This document shows positions 48,475 through 60,466 of a stretch of 64,000 nucleotides of DNA, in pieces. The DNA comes from Takifugu bimaculatus (taxonomy: Eukaryota > Chordata > Actinopteri > Tetraodontiformes > Tetraodontidae). Location of the stretch: the NCBI GenBank assembly GCA_004026145.2, contig CP034986.1, positions 13,627,804 to 13,691,803 of the forward strand. Reading direction: 5' to 3'. Under the pieces are notes generated by a model. That model worked only from the letters and a program-made list of their open reading frames with translations. It searched no databases and was not told the DNA's origin. Each line of letters starts with the position of its first letter. The first letter of the stretch is position 1. The translations under genes were made by a program, and so were the position numbers.

Positions 48475-50929
48475 CTGCGTATAGTTGGAGGAAGACAGGA
48501 AAAAGGGGACTAAAAGACTGTTGCTTTACAGGAATGGAATTTCTTCTACTGAGCTCTCATCGGATGGACACAGGTTATAATAAAGACCCAGACAGTTCGA
48601 TACTCCAGTTGGACATGGATGTAGCCCATTTCCATACCACATATTCAGCATGGCCACCGCAGGCTGCTTCGAGTTGAACTTTTCACTTCTTGTTTTTCTC
48701 AATGCAGTGAAAACGCACCTCCTTTCTCATCTGATTCTACAGCAGATGGACTCTGATTTTTGAACATTTGGTTCTCAGCGTCGAGCTGCAAGCAGAAGGA
48801 TGCACGCTGATGATGAAGTGTTATTGGCGCGGCCGGTACCCGCGGCCGGGCGTCGGGAAGCGCGGCGGCTGCACTTGGAGTCATTGCTTAAAAACACTTC
48901 AACTCATCTCCTCTTGCCTCTCTCTCATTTGCACACACTCTTGGCTGCTCTCTAAAACACTCACACTCGCAAGTACTCAAGGACATGCTCTCTCCCTCCC
49001 TTGCCATCTTGGCATTCGTCGGGCGGTGGGTCCTGGGCCAGCTGATAGATAGCTAAGGTGCTGTTTTAAATTTAGATGCTGAAAAACGAGCTCAGAGGCA
49101 AAACAGTGGAGGTGTGAGTCAATTAATTTGAAAAGGAGGGAGTGGGGAGGGGCGCAGGCCATCAGGTGGTTTGATTTAAACTGAGCCTGTTGGTCCTTAG
49201 TAACACCACTACATCTCCACTTCATAACCCCCCCACAACATTGCACATCTGCAGCCTCCTCTACAGACTCAAGAGGGAGTGAAGGAGAAGTGCAGAGCAG
49301 AGGGAAGGAAAGAAAGCTCTTGTTCCCACTTTGAGATCGCAAAAGACCCAACTTGTAAACTGTGTCGAGCTAAAGTCTTTTTCAAGCTTTTCTAGTCTCA
49401 AGTTTTCATAGGACTGTGTTTTGTGTGTGTGTGTGTGTATTTCTCTCATTTCCCTGAGCCCTGACCTCCATTATTCCCGGATGACCCTGTCTTCCTATAT
49501 TGAAACTAGCGCGCACTCACACACACACACACACACACAGACACACGCACGCGCGCATACATGGAAAAACAGTGTCCCCAGGTCCTGACCCAAAACATAA
49601 CCTGAACCCAATTCTATATTTAACTGCAAATTAGGTCTACAACCCTCCATCTGGCCCTAACATTGTGAGGACCAGCCAAAATGTCCCCACCCACCAGAAA
49701 AATGTCCACATAAAGCTTAATGCATTATAGCACGCATAATAACACGTGCACGCTAACCTCCTAGTAAAACACAGCACATTTAAAGACATATGCATAAAGG
49801 TGGTCACCATCTCACTGGGATGGAGCCTTTAACATACACAGCAGATAATCAATTTGTATATTCACGTTTGTGTGTGGAGAAACCCTCCTCCAGAGAGGTG
49901 CTGCCTGCCTGCTGGAACTTTTTGCATTAAAGTCTGTGGTTTTGCATTTGTACGCATTTGTGCGTCTGAAATTTTCCAGGAATGTTTGGAGCCGGCACTC
50001 CAGTGGATAGTTTCCCAGTGGCGAGGCGTGCGCCTGCCTTTAGATTGCTGTTTAACAAGCCGGCAGACAGAGCATATTGGCTCTGGATGGACAGAGACTC
50101 TCCGCTGGGAGAGACGGGGGCAGAGAGGGAAGTGTGGTGGGAAGATGCAGGGACACATGGACGGGAGCGGAAACAGGAAAGCTAAGACGCACAAGCGGGT
50201 TCCTTTCTGGTTGATGTGAACTGAGATGGCTGGATTAACATAAATTAGTATCGCCCCCTACAGGCTGCATCGTGTCATCCATCTTGCCGTGCAGGTTGTG
50301 AGGACGGGTTGCTAATGCAGCGGACACGCATTTCGGCAGCGGACGGCGCTGTTAACAAAACGCTCCATTCAAACGCCATAAATGTTTGGACTCGTCTGAG
50401 TGTGTGTGAGCTCTTTGAAGGCAGCGGCGCTGAGACGCGGCGGGGCCAAACAAGATTAATTCTCTGCTGAATTTCTCTGTCCGCAAATTTAATTTGAGAG
50501 CCACAACGAAGATGTGTGGCTGTTGACAGACACTGGGAATGAAGGAATCTTAATCTAAAAAGATTAATGGGCTGACACCAAGCAACCACTGGGTGTGGTA
50601 CACACAGAGGGACACGTAGGAGACTTTAAATTTGTCCAACCAGGTCAGGCCTGCCCAGAGATGACGTGCAAGAAGCAAAACAAATACAAGAAATGGAAAA
50701 CTTCGCAGGCAACCTCCTTTTCTGTAGTGTCGCTCATCAACAAGCTCTGCTTTTAATAGGGCCTCGTTCAATACTGGCTCAATTTACAGCGTCTGTGTCT
50801 GACGGCAGGCCTCGTAACTATTTACCACCCACAACGCCACATGCTCGGCCATCCCTTTGACGAGGCCGACGCGTTATGGCCAGTGTAGAGACCAGAGCGG
50901 GCCCACGCTGTGGCCGTATAGATACTCAC
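48475..50929 (-). other. erbb4: erbb4 intron, 2.5 kb
   Basis: GTGAGT donor and TATACGCAG acceptor. It contains a TG run at 49422-49438 and a (CA)n tract at 49516-49560. No other exon was recognised. Confidence 0.9.
49516..49560. repeat. (CA)n microsatellite
   Basis: A CA run interrupted by GA and GC units on the plus strand. Confidence 0.85.
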
Positions 50930-51028
50930 GTCCATGAACTCCACGTTGGCTTTGGGACCTGTAGCCTCGTTGAGGATTTTAATGGCGACGGGAATCTTCA
51001 CCGTCTCACCTTCGGGAACCCAGATGCC
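50930..51028 (-). CDS. erbb4: erbb4 kinase exon: VAIK catalytic lysine
   Basis: A 99-nt, phase 0-0 exon with acceptor GCATTTCAG and donor GTGAGT. It begins GIWVPEGETVKIPVAIKILN and ends with NVEFMD. The motif VAIK supplies the beta-3 lysine that contacts ATP phosphates. The sequence matches ErbB4 almost residue for residue, including the ATGPKANVEF stretch leading into helix C. Length equals the human exon. The kinase N-lobe continues into the exon at 48289-48474. Confidence 0.97.
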
Positions 51029-51570
51029 CTGAAATGCACAAGCAATCATCATAAATGCGCTGCTGTCTCTATAAACATGTCCACACTGGGACCCTCATCA
51101 CGGCGATGGGTAAAATCGTGTTTAATGGCGTCCTCAAAATAGTCCCCTGCGAGTCAGTGCCTCTGTAAACCGCATTCTCAGGGTCAATATGTCTGAAAAA
51201 CTAAATCGCTTCCCGCTAATGTTAGCTAAATGGAAGTGTCTTTTCCAGCAGGGAGCTCTGGACCATAATAAACCCATAAATTGATAGATGGCTGTATGTG
51301 CATATTAATTAGAGTTGTAAAATCAAACAGGCCCATCAATATCGCAAATGTGAGGAATTTTAATGGTGCTGGTAGAAAACGCCATATTTATTCAGCGAGT
51401 TTGAATCACGTTGCCAAGGGCGGCGATATTGGCAAGCAGGGAGCTTCTCCGCCATGTCCTTGAACCTTTTCTCAGCTCAAAACTGTCTGGAAACACTGCT
51501 ACATTAAATAGAATGTTCTTTCCATTGTCATGTTTGGGTCATCCAATGTGAAGCGTACGCCCAAACCCAC
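51029..51570 (-). other. erbb4: erbb4 intron, 542 bp
   Basis: GTGGGT donor and GCATTTCAG acceptor. Nothing further was seen in it. Confidence 0.92.
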
Positions 51571-51693
51571 CTTATAGACGGTTCCAAAAGCGCCCGAACC
51601 CAGAATCTTCACTCTTTTCAGTTCCGTCTCCTTCAGGATCCGTAGCTGAGCTTGGTTAGGGGCCGTCCCACTGGGGGTCAGGGGCTCGACCAG
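51571..51693 (-). CDS. erbb4: erbb4 kinase exon: juxtamembrane segment and glycine loop
   Basis: A 123-nt, phase 0-0 exon with acceptor TTTTGTCAG and donor GTGGGT, the same length as its human counterpart. It begins LVEPLTPSGTAPNQAQLRIL, the intracellular juxtamembrane segment that helps form the asymmetric activating dimer. It then runs through KETELKRVKILGSGAFGTVYK, which carries the ATP-binding glycine-rich loop GSGAFGTV. The hAT MITE at 51825-52316 sits only about 130 bp upstream of this exon's acceptor in the preceding intron. Confidence 0.97.
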
Positions 51694-51824
51694 CTGACAA
51701 AACAAACACGATTCATGGTGGTGATGGTTTCAGATCTGGTTCCGGTGGCAGCTCGCTCGGAAAACATCAAAAGTTCAGCTTGGCATCACGTTCCTTATCA
51801 AGTGCACCTGCTAAACCTCTAGTC

Positions 51825-52316
51825 CAGTGGTCCCCAAACTACGGCCCGTGGGCCGGATACGGCCCCCCTCCACATTTGGTCCGGCCCCCTGAACAATACC
51901 AGAAAGCATTTTAATTTTTTTTCATATATGTGTATTTGTATTTGATAATAAAGTTGGACTTTAGAGACTGCTCATATGAGTCATTTAAGTAAGATATTCT
52001 GCTCTGACAACTAAGCTGAACTTGGAACTTGAACAGAAAGTTTATGTTCCATGGACTATTTTTATGTGAAGAATTTAGAGAGGGTTATTTGGTTATTATT
52101 TATTTCATAAATAGTGTTATTATTTATTTCCTGACTTTTGTTCTGTGAAGAATCCAGAAAGGGTTATTTGATTGTGCTTTCTTGAAAACAATAAATTGTT
52201 ACGTTTAGGCACTCCTGCTATCCTCACACTTTTTCTGTTACAAACTGACCCCGGCCCCTTATCAGAGAAGGGAAAAGTTATGTGGCCCTCACAGGAAAAA
52301 AGTTTGGGGACCCCTG
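51825..52316. mobile_element. non-autonomous hAT DNA transposon (MITE), 492 bp
   Basis: The left end is CAGTGGTCCCCAAACT and the right end is AGTTTGGGGACCCCTG. They are inverted repeats matching at 15 of 16 positions. An 8-bp target-site duplication flanks it, ctctagtc at 51817-51824 and ctttagtc at 52317-52324, with one mismatch. TIRs beginning CAG and 8-bp duplications define the hAT superfamily. There is no transposase frame, so it moved in trans. It sits about 130 bp upstream of the acceptor of the kinase exon at 51571-51693. Confidence 0.92.
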
Positions 52317-52973
52317 CTTTAGTCCAAAACTATTTTTTTAACCATTTTTATTGTACTATGACACATTATGTCTTACAATAAACAGCCAATACCTGTTTAT
52401 TGGATTAATGACTAAAGATGAATCTGTTTGGACTGACCACGCGTGTGAGAACGTGCGTGGAAACAGGCATCTGCACCATGATTTCGTGGTGAGAACAGTT
52501 CTAACTGTACAAGGCAAAAAAAAGAGAGAGAGAGGTGCGATACCAAATGATAAAAGTAGCCAAAACTAGCAGCCGTCCTGTCCTGATTATTGCTATTTTG
52601 AAAAAAAAAAAGAAAAAGAAATAGACCCCATTTATGAAAAACAAATGATTCTGGGTTGTGAGCAGCGAAGTTCTTGTCACAACTGGCACCCGCAGGCCAG
52701 CACTGCAGCGCTTCCAGGCACTGAACAAATCTCAGCCTGGTGGTCGGCTGCTATCGTGCTCGACAAAGAGTCGCCGCTCACCAGCTGTGCACATAGAAAA
52801 CAATTTTGATTCAAGGTTATGACAAACTTCCGCCGTGTGTCTGACTGCCAATGACAGCTGAGTCTGAACAGCATCCCAGCAGCTGGCCGGGCTGGCCGCC
52901 ACATCAGCGGCCACTCAACAAAGCCGCGGCTGCTCCATATAAAGAGCAGAACCTGGCACCTGTGCACAAGCTG

Positions 52974-52975
52974 CC

Positions 52976-53006
<31 letters not shown>

Positions 53007-53013
53007 ACACACA
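52974..53013. repeat. poly-C (19 nt) followed by (AC)n
   Basis: 19 C at 52974-52992, then about ten AC units. Confidence 0.9.
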
Positions 53014-55319
53014 GCTGAATATTTAAACACACAAACTAGACAGGCTTGCAAATATTGACGGTTCATGCTAATGACAATCAAAGCCCACACAAAGCGCACA
53101 TTCGGCATCCAACCACACATACACAGACACACGTGCGCACACCTGGGTACACACAGGAAGTCAATCCCTCTAATCAATAAGTGTCTTAACGAGCCAATCA
53201 GGCTCCTCATCCGCAGCAGTTTATCAGCAATATAATCACCCAGCTCAACCATGGCCATCACACAATAAAATGGGCTCATACATCAGTCGCTTGGCCGCAC
53301 GAGCACTCGTTTAATGTCACGTAAAAGCGTGCACGGGGCCGGCGACCGCGGGAAGCCACGGCTGGCTGGAGAGTGGATGATATTACACAGCAATGACACG
53401 GTGGTTAATGCTTATTATTTTGGCAGGGCCTTACGGCCCTGGGACATTGTCAGGCCTTCTGGGACATCTCCGCAAGTTAGAAGCTAGCAAGTGGCAGAAG
53501 GATAAAAAAGGAGGTGAGAAAAGAAACGATAGAACAGTGGGAGGACAGCTGAGTGATGGTGTAATAGTTCAGCGTCTACGAAAAAGCTTAGCCCCTCGTT
53601 TAGCCAATTTCGTCCTAAAATCGTATTTTCTTGAAAAGAATTACAGGATAAAGTAAGAAAAACTAATTATACCTTCATGACATGGAGGTGAACTCTCTGT
53701 GCTGCTGAGAGCTGAGCGCTTTCTCGAGGACACGCCAGGTGGAAACGCAATGAAGAATTACTTTGTTTTTTTCATTATCAATTCCAACGGTTTCCCGTTT
53801 GGTTCAGGACAACTTTCCTGGTTCCAAAACGCTCTCGTGTGACGCGTGAGTGCGTCACATGGATCACATTTATCTTGACAAGTAGCTGCTGACTAAAAGC
53901 TAATCATGATTACGTGATATTACCCTAATTCGCCTCAAAGTGAAAATTTGCATATTAACCTGCTGGGAATCAGCGAGCAGCCCCAACCTGTGGGCTGATG
54001 ATGGCGCCAATGTGCCTTGAGGTACATTTTTTTCTGAACCAATCTTGGCATCATCATGAGTAGTGCGACAGAAAAGCTCCAGCTTTGGGCCTATGGCTGG
54101 TTCCTAAGGAAACCCAGTAATGAGCAGAAGGTTTGTTGGATCAGACCATCAAATGAAGTCATAAGTTACCCTGAACCACCGCGTGCCACCGGGCGACATC
54201 GCATTCATCAGTTTGGCCGAATTAACTTCAGTAACAAGAGAACAAGCAGCGGCGTCCGCGGCGAGAATCAGAACCAATCAGAAAGCGTTTGGGAGCTGCA
54301 GCTGGCGTTCTGATGGAGCGGCTGTCACGGCAGACGCTGACAGACATCAGTTGCTTCATTAGGACAAAGCCGCACCGGCTGATGAGGGTCAGAAAGGAGA
54401 GTTAAGGAAGATGCAGGCGCCCCCTCCTCCCCACTAACAGAACCCTCATGAGCTCGCGCTCACTCCCTCACGCTCGCTGCCACTTTATTTACCAGCTAAT
54501 AATTCGCTTTGCTTTTGCCAAATCAGCTTATCTGGCGTGGCAGCGTGGAGGATTCAGCAGCTTCATTGGACAAATAAGCTGCATGCTGGAGCCTTGAGCG
54601 CGAATACATTCACAGAATTACTGAGCATTGAGTGAGTAAACAATGTCCAAAAGCATGAGCTTGCGCTGCGCGCCCTTGGGCATGCACTTTAATTTTCGCA
54701 TTACTCATACAATAAGAGAGCAATCTGAGAACGAAAGCTTCTGCCAAGGCTGAACAATCCCCTCCACATGTTCATTACAGGTCACAAACACTTCCCGCTC
54801 AAACTTACTCTGATAGTTAAATGTGTTTCCATCCAAAACAAATGTCTGGGATTTAGAATTCTGTGGGAGTTTGGGAGTTCAGGTTCTTACACAAGTTTTA
54901 TTTAATACATCCGCCCACCAAAGATGCATTTTCATGTATACTTTGATCACCGCTGACAATACGAATGTAATGCAGAGATGAGACAGCAGCGGGACAGGTA
55001 AGCTCCAGCTGTCGGACTAAACTGTTAACGGTACACATCTAACAACATCAGAATCTATTAGTTGGGAAGAAAAGCAGCTCACATATAGCATCCAACCCGG
55101 TGACAGATATTACAACGTGTCCTCATGGACTAATTATCACACTATTCACGTACACATATGGTGGCAAAAAGCAATTTTAAAGGAAATGGTGGTTAAAGAG
55201 TGTGATGTTCCTGCGCTGGTTAAAGAACAGCCACTGGAGCAGAGGGAGCTTCATAGCTACTGTGTTGACAATTATTATAATAGTTATTATAATAATTAAA
55301 AAAATAATTATATTTTTAA

Positions 55320-55620
55320 TACGTCTTTTAATACGTTATTACCGTATTAAAAGGTGCAGTCTCAGTTACCAGTGCTATTTCTGTATTGTATAACACATAA
55401 AAGAGGATTATAGGTCACGGGCATGGTAAAACATACCGGTATGCTAGCTTAAAACCTGCATGCTAAGTTTCTTCTGTATCCGAAATGGCTTTTGCGAAAA
55501 GCCGAGAAGCATTTTCAGATTTTGGGAACTCGGTGCGCATTATAAGGCGCCCCGTCCATTTTGGAGAAAATTTAAGGCTTTTAAGCGTGCCTTATGATCG
55601 CAAAAATACTGTATTTTACC
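55320..55620. repeat. probable dispersed repeat with ATAAGGC inverted arms
   Basis: The text cggtgcgcattataaggcgc at 55531-55550 and gcgtgccttatgatcg at 55585-55600 form inverted arms (ATAAGGC-GC against GC-GCCTTAT). The wording resembles a repeat I recall as widespread in fish genomes. An imperfect palindrome (aatacgttattaccgtatt) lies at about 55328-55347. Boundaries, target-site duplication and superfamily were not established. Confidence 0.4.
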
Positions 55621-56606
55621 ACAGGACGTCACCGAGCACCAAAGCTGCGGTTGCGATGGAAATTGGGGGAGTCGATACCTGACAGCTGTTACCAGTAGTT
55701 TTGATTTTCTCGATATTCAGTGGTGCCGCCAAACAAGTCTGAGGAAGCCACCGTGGTGGTTGATCCTCTTTAGACCCACATTAAAGGGGCCTTGCAGCGT
55801 ATGCCCCACGTCCTGGAAGGTTCTTTATGTGGTGCTTCATACAGTTGAGGTGTTTTGTTCCATTTGACAGTCTTTATCTGCCTCTGTTCTTTAATTTGCT
55901 GCTCAGACAACATTTCTCCTTCACCTTCACTCAGGTATGATTTTTTTTGATTGCTGTTGCGCAGGCGCCTTCCAGGACGAACAATGGGAGCTCCCCAGCA
56001 GGACCAAATCCTTCTTGCAAACCAATATGCTAACGGCAACTAAGCCGCCCAAAGCCTGAAGCGCTCACATGCTCGGCAGCTGGAAGAAGACCTGGAAGAG
56101 GGTGTGTGTATTAGTCTGACTTCATTGGACCGAGGTCAGAGTTTAAGGCCCACGGTCATGCTGCAACAGCAAAAGGACTCTGCTCTTTCTCCTGAGCGCC
56201 TGAGAAAAGCAATTTGTTTTCAGGGGCCTCTTCAGGAGAGCCCATATATGAGGCTTTTATTATATTAGACTCTGTTTTTCCTCCAAGCCCAGGGAGGCAA
56301 ACATATTTCCCACTTTTGTGCACCAGTCAAGCTGCAGTTCTCTCTATCATAATCAGGGATAGAAAAAAGATGGACGACATGGCCGTGCTTAATCCCACTG
56401 TACAGAAAAGAGGCCCGAATATCCACAATGCTCTGCTCAAAGTCTCATTGAGCCACAAGTAGCAGGAACGGGACCAGTATCAATTTCTATCCATACATCT
56501 CCCAGTTTAGCTTGCAGCAGTGAACCAGCAAATTTTGGGGACCAAAACAAGACACATATTTGACTCAAATACAGGAACAGACTGCAGTCAGTCAGGGGAA
56601 TGAAAA

Positions 56607-58587
56607 CAGTCAATTTGTCCCCTCTGTCCTATTATAACCAGTCAATTTATCCTTTCTGCTGTATAACCAGTCATTTTAGCCTGTCTGTCCCAGTATGAAC
56701 AGTCATATTAGCCTGTCTGTCCCAGTATGAACAGTCATATTAGCCTGTCTGTCCCAGTATGAACAGTCATATTAGCCTGTCTGTCCCAGTATGAACGGTC
56801 ATATTAGCCTGTCTGTCCCAGTATGAACGGTCATATTAGCCTGTCTGTCCCAGTATGAACGGTCATATTAGCCTGTCTGTCCCAGTATGAACAGTCATAT
56901 TAGCCTGTCAGTCCCAGTATGAACAGTCATTTTAGCCTGTCTCCCCCAGTATGAACAGTCATATTAGCCTGTCTGTCCCAGTATGAACGGTCATATTAGC
57001 CTGTCTGTCCCAGTATGAACAGTCATTTTAGCCTGTCTGTCCCAGTATGAACGGTCATATTAGCCTGTCTGTCCCAGTATGAACGGTCATATTAGCCTGT
57101 CTGTCCCAGTATGAACAGTCATATTAGCCTGTCTGTCCCAGTATGAACAGTCATATTAGCCTGTCTGTCCCAGTATGAACAGTCATATTAGCCTGTCTCC
57201 CCCAGTATGAACAGTCATATTATCCTGTCTGTCCCAGTATGAACAGTCATATTAGCCTGTCTGTCCCAGTATGAACAGTCATATTATCCTGTCTGTCCCA
57301 GTATGAACGGTCATATTAGCCTGTCTGTCCCAGTATGAACAGTCATTTTAGCCTGTCTGTCCCAGTATGAACAGTCATATTAGTCTGTCTGTCCCAGTAT
57401 GAACAGTCATATTAGCCTGTCTGTCCCAGTATGAACAGTCATTTTAGCCTGTCTGTCCCAGTATGAACAGTCATATTAGCCTGTCTGTCCCAGTATGAAC
57501 GGTCATATTAGCCTGTCTGTCCCAGTATGAACAGTCATATTAGCCTGTCAGTCCCAGTATGAACAGTCATATTAGCCTGTCTGTCCCAGTATGAACAGTC
57601 ATTTTAGCCTGTCTCCCCCAGTATGAACAGTCATATTATCCTGTCTGTCCCAGTATGAACAGTCATATTAGCCTGTCTGTCCCAGTATGAACAGTCATTT
57701 TAGCCTGTCTCCCCCAGTATGAACAGTCATATTATCCTGTCTGTCCCAGTATGAACAGTCATATTAGCCTGTCTGTCCCAGTATGAACAGTCATATTATC
57801 CTGTCTGTCCCAGTATGAACAGTCATATTAGCCTGTCTGTCCCAGTATGAACAGTCATTTTAGCCTGTCTGTCCCAGTATGAACAGTCATATTAGTCTGT
57901 CTGTCCCAGTATGAACAGTCATATTAGCCTGTCTGTCCCAGTATGAACAGTCATTTTAGCCTGTCTGTCCCAGTATGAACAGTCATATTAGCCTGTCTGT
58001 CCCAGTATGAACAGTCATATTAGCCTGTGTGTCCCAGTATGAACAGTCATATTAGCCTGTCAGTCCCAGTATGAACAGTCATATTATCCTGTCTGTCCCA
58101 GTATGAACGGTCATATTAGCCTGTCTGTCCCAGTATGAACAGTCATATTAGCCTGTCTGTCCCAGTATGAACAGTCATTTTAGCCTGTCTGTCCCAGTAT
58201 GAACAGTCATATTAGCCTGTGTGTCCCAGTATGAACAGTCATATTAGCCTGTCTGTCCCAGTACGAACAGTCATATTAGCCTGTCTGTCCCAGTACGAAC
58301 AGTCATTTTAGCCTGTCTGTCCCAGTACGAACAGTCATATTAGCCTGTCTGTCCCAGTATGAACAGTCATATTAGCCTGTCTGCCCCAGTATGAACAGTC
58401 ATTTTAGCCTGTCTCCCCCAGTATGAACAGTCATTTTAGCCTGTCTGTCCCAGTATGAACAGTCATATTAGCCTGTCTCCCCCAGTATGAACAGTCATTT
58501 TAGCCTGTCTGTCCCAGTATAAACAGTCATATTAGCCTGTCTGTCCCAGTGTGAACAGTCATTTTAGCCTGTCTGTCCCAGTATGAA
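56607..58587. repeat. 32-bp minisatellite, 60 intact units plus 2 degenerate
   Basis: The unit starts cagtcatattagcctgtctg and finishes tcccagtatgaa, 32 bp in all. From 56668 to 58587 there are exactly 60 units with no net indel: diagnostic positions at 56677, 56933, 57701 and 58469 stay in register modulo 32. Two decayed units precede the array (56607, 32 bp; 56639, 29 bp). Variation is by substitution at a few sites (tcatat/tcattt, acagt/acggt, agcct/atcct, tctgtcc/tctcccc). Because 32 is not a multiple of 3 and many units contain stops, it is not coding. Confidence 0.97.
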
Positions 58588-58953
58588 CATTTTTAAAATT
58601 TTCTTTCATAAAATTATGAAATTATAAAACTTTGCAAGTGTTTCAGGACTGTTATTTATTATTTTCAGGACTGTTATTATTTGTATTGCACCTTTCAGTG
58701 TGCTCATGGCAGGACAACAGAATATGAAATTTGATGATGTGGTGGCTTATTTATGTTGTGTTGAGGTTGAGAACTGATATCCTGAAACAGTCAGGTTTTG
58801 TTTGTCTTGTAAACATTGAAAAAAATTCCCATTCATGTTTGTTTGTGCCACACCTTTAGAAAGACAAAACAATTTTCCCACAAAATATTTCATGATAATA
58901 TTTGAGAATGTGGAAAACTGTACGTGTTTCCCACCTCTATAGAGCCAATCAGA

Positions 58954-58988
58954 TTGGCCTCTGTCCCAGTAGGACCAGTCACATTAGG
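58954..58988. repeat. isolated degenerate minisatellite unit
   Basis: The segment ttggcctctgtcccagtagg followed by accagtcacattagg resembles one array unit with substitutions, about 370 bp beyond the array. Confidence 0.6.
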
Positions 58989-59551
58989 ACTGGCTTTTAC
59001 GATCACTGCAGCCTGACACAAGGGGGCAATAAAGATCCACTGTTTCACAGAGATGTGCTTTAGTCAGCTTCTAACTCAACCTGGAATATTTCTGTAAACT
59101 GCTTCTGAGGATTCGGATTCACCGCAGAGCACGGAGGAACGTCGGTAAACTTCATTTCCTGTTCTTAGAGCCCAGACGCCCATTTTCCAACTGTGCCAGA
59201 CGACATAAATCTCTCCTCCGGCTTCTCCTGCCTTGACGAGAATGTGAGAAGGACGGGATGACAACCTGAAAAGGCGACGCCACCAGCCACCGATGCTGAC
59301 AGCGAGGAGCGTCTGCAAATTTCCAGACATCAGAGGGAGGAAGAGGACGTGAAGAACAGATAGAATACTACAACAATGGAGGAGTGTGTTTTGCCAGTCA
59401 AGACAGTTTAACAGCCTTCACACACGCCCTTGATATGGAAATGCGGGCTGAATGCTCGCGTCACTTTCCTGACACGGAGCATCGGAAGCATCCTCTCCAG
59501 GTCGAACAGAAGGTGTGCTGTTTCTGTAGAATCGGGGGGGTGGGATGGGAT

Positions 59552-59567
59552 GGGGGGGGGGGGGGGG
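59552..59567. repeat. poly-G tract (16 nt)
   Basis: An uninterrupted run of 16 G on the plus strand within a G-rich stretch. Confidence 0.9.
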
Positions 59568-60436
59568 TCCTTGATCCTTCACTGCCTCCAATCCCCTAAT
59601 CCTGACCTCGCTCCATGACTGGTTTCCCAGGACTTGTTCAGAAAGCCACCGACACAGTTGGGAAACTTTTCCAAGCGCCGCCCCGTTAGCTTCAGCTTGC
59701 TCCATAGGATTTGGTTCCAGTAAATGTAAAGGCCCCTTTTGTGTGCGCACGTATCATTCCGCCTCCCACCGTTTTCACGGTATCTGCTGACCTGCTTTTA
59801 ACAGCTCGTCTGTCGAACCTGCAGACCAATCTGCTCCCGGCGAAGGATTCAGCTCCATCTGATTACTGTTACACCCAATTAGGTCTCCGTGGAGCTCGGG
59901 GGAATCCATTCTGCCAGCTGGATTTCAAAATTTCCTGCTGGGGTATTGAATCAAGCCTGGCGGCGGTGGAATTCGCCCGACCTCTGGTTTAACCCTCCCC
60001 GCCTAAGCCGGTCAATCTTCGTCTGTGACAGTACATTAGCCAAACTACTTGGACTGAAGACTTCCATTCCGGTCAGGAGGCTGTCAGGGAGGAGGCCAGG
60101 TGATTAAGATGGATGCGCGTGGCTGCGAAGAGCGCGCCCCCCTCCTGCTCCGGTCTGACAGGTGTCTATAACACGGCTCCCTCTACCTGGGAATTACACT
60201 AATCCAGACCGACAGGCAGGCGGAGAGGCAGCGGCGATGCTGCGCCTGCTGGGCTGCGCCTGAGCGTTGCCAAGGTGATCAAACCAGCATAAATGCGCGC
60301 GCGTGCGCCTGCCCGTTCCACGTGTAACATAAAAACTGCCTTAAAATGAACCTTTCTCAAGGCTGGATCGATGGCTCATGGCAGATGCGCATAATTATTT
60401 CCTTTTTTTTATAAATAAACCATCTGCGCGCCACGC

Positions 60437-60466
60437 GGCCTGACCATGGATGGCCTGACCATGGAT
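60437..60466. repeat. 15-bp tandem duplication
   Basis: The 15-mer ggcctgaccatggat occurs twice in tandem, about 400 bp downstream of the transmembrane exon in the erbb4 sense. Confidence 0.9.

Noticed and set aside
52677..53279. A 200-codon minus-strand open frame in an erbb4 intron
   Set aside because: It reads through the poly-C/(AC)n tract (a run of Val/Cys then Gly), which keeps the frame open by composition. No domain is seen.
56668..58587. CRISPR-like look of the regular 32-bp repeats
   Set aside because: There are no unique spacers between units, no cas genes, and the setting is an intron of a vertebrate gene. It is a plain tandem minisatellite.
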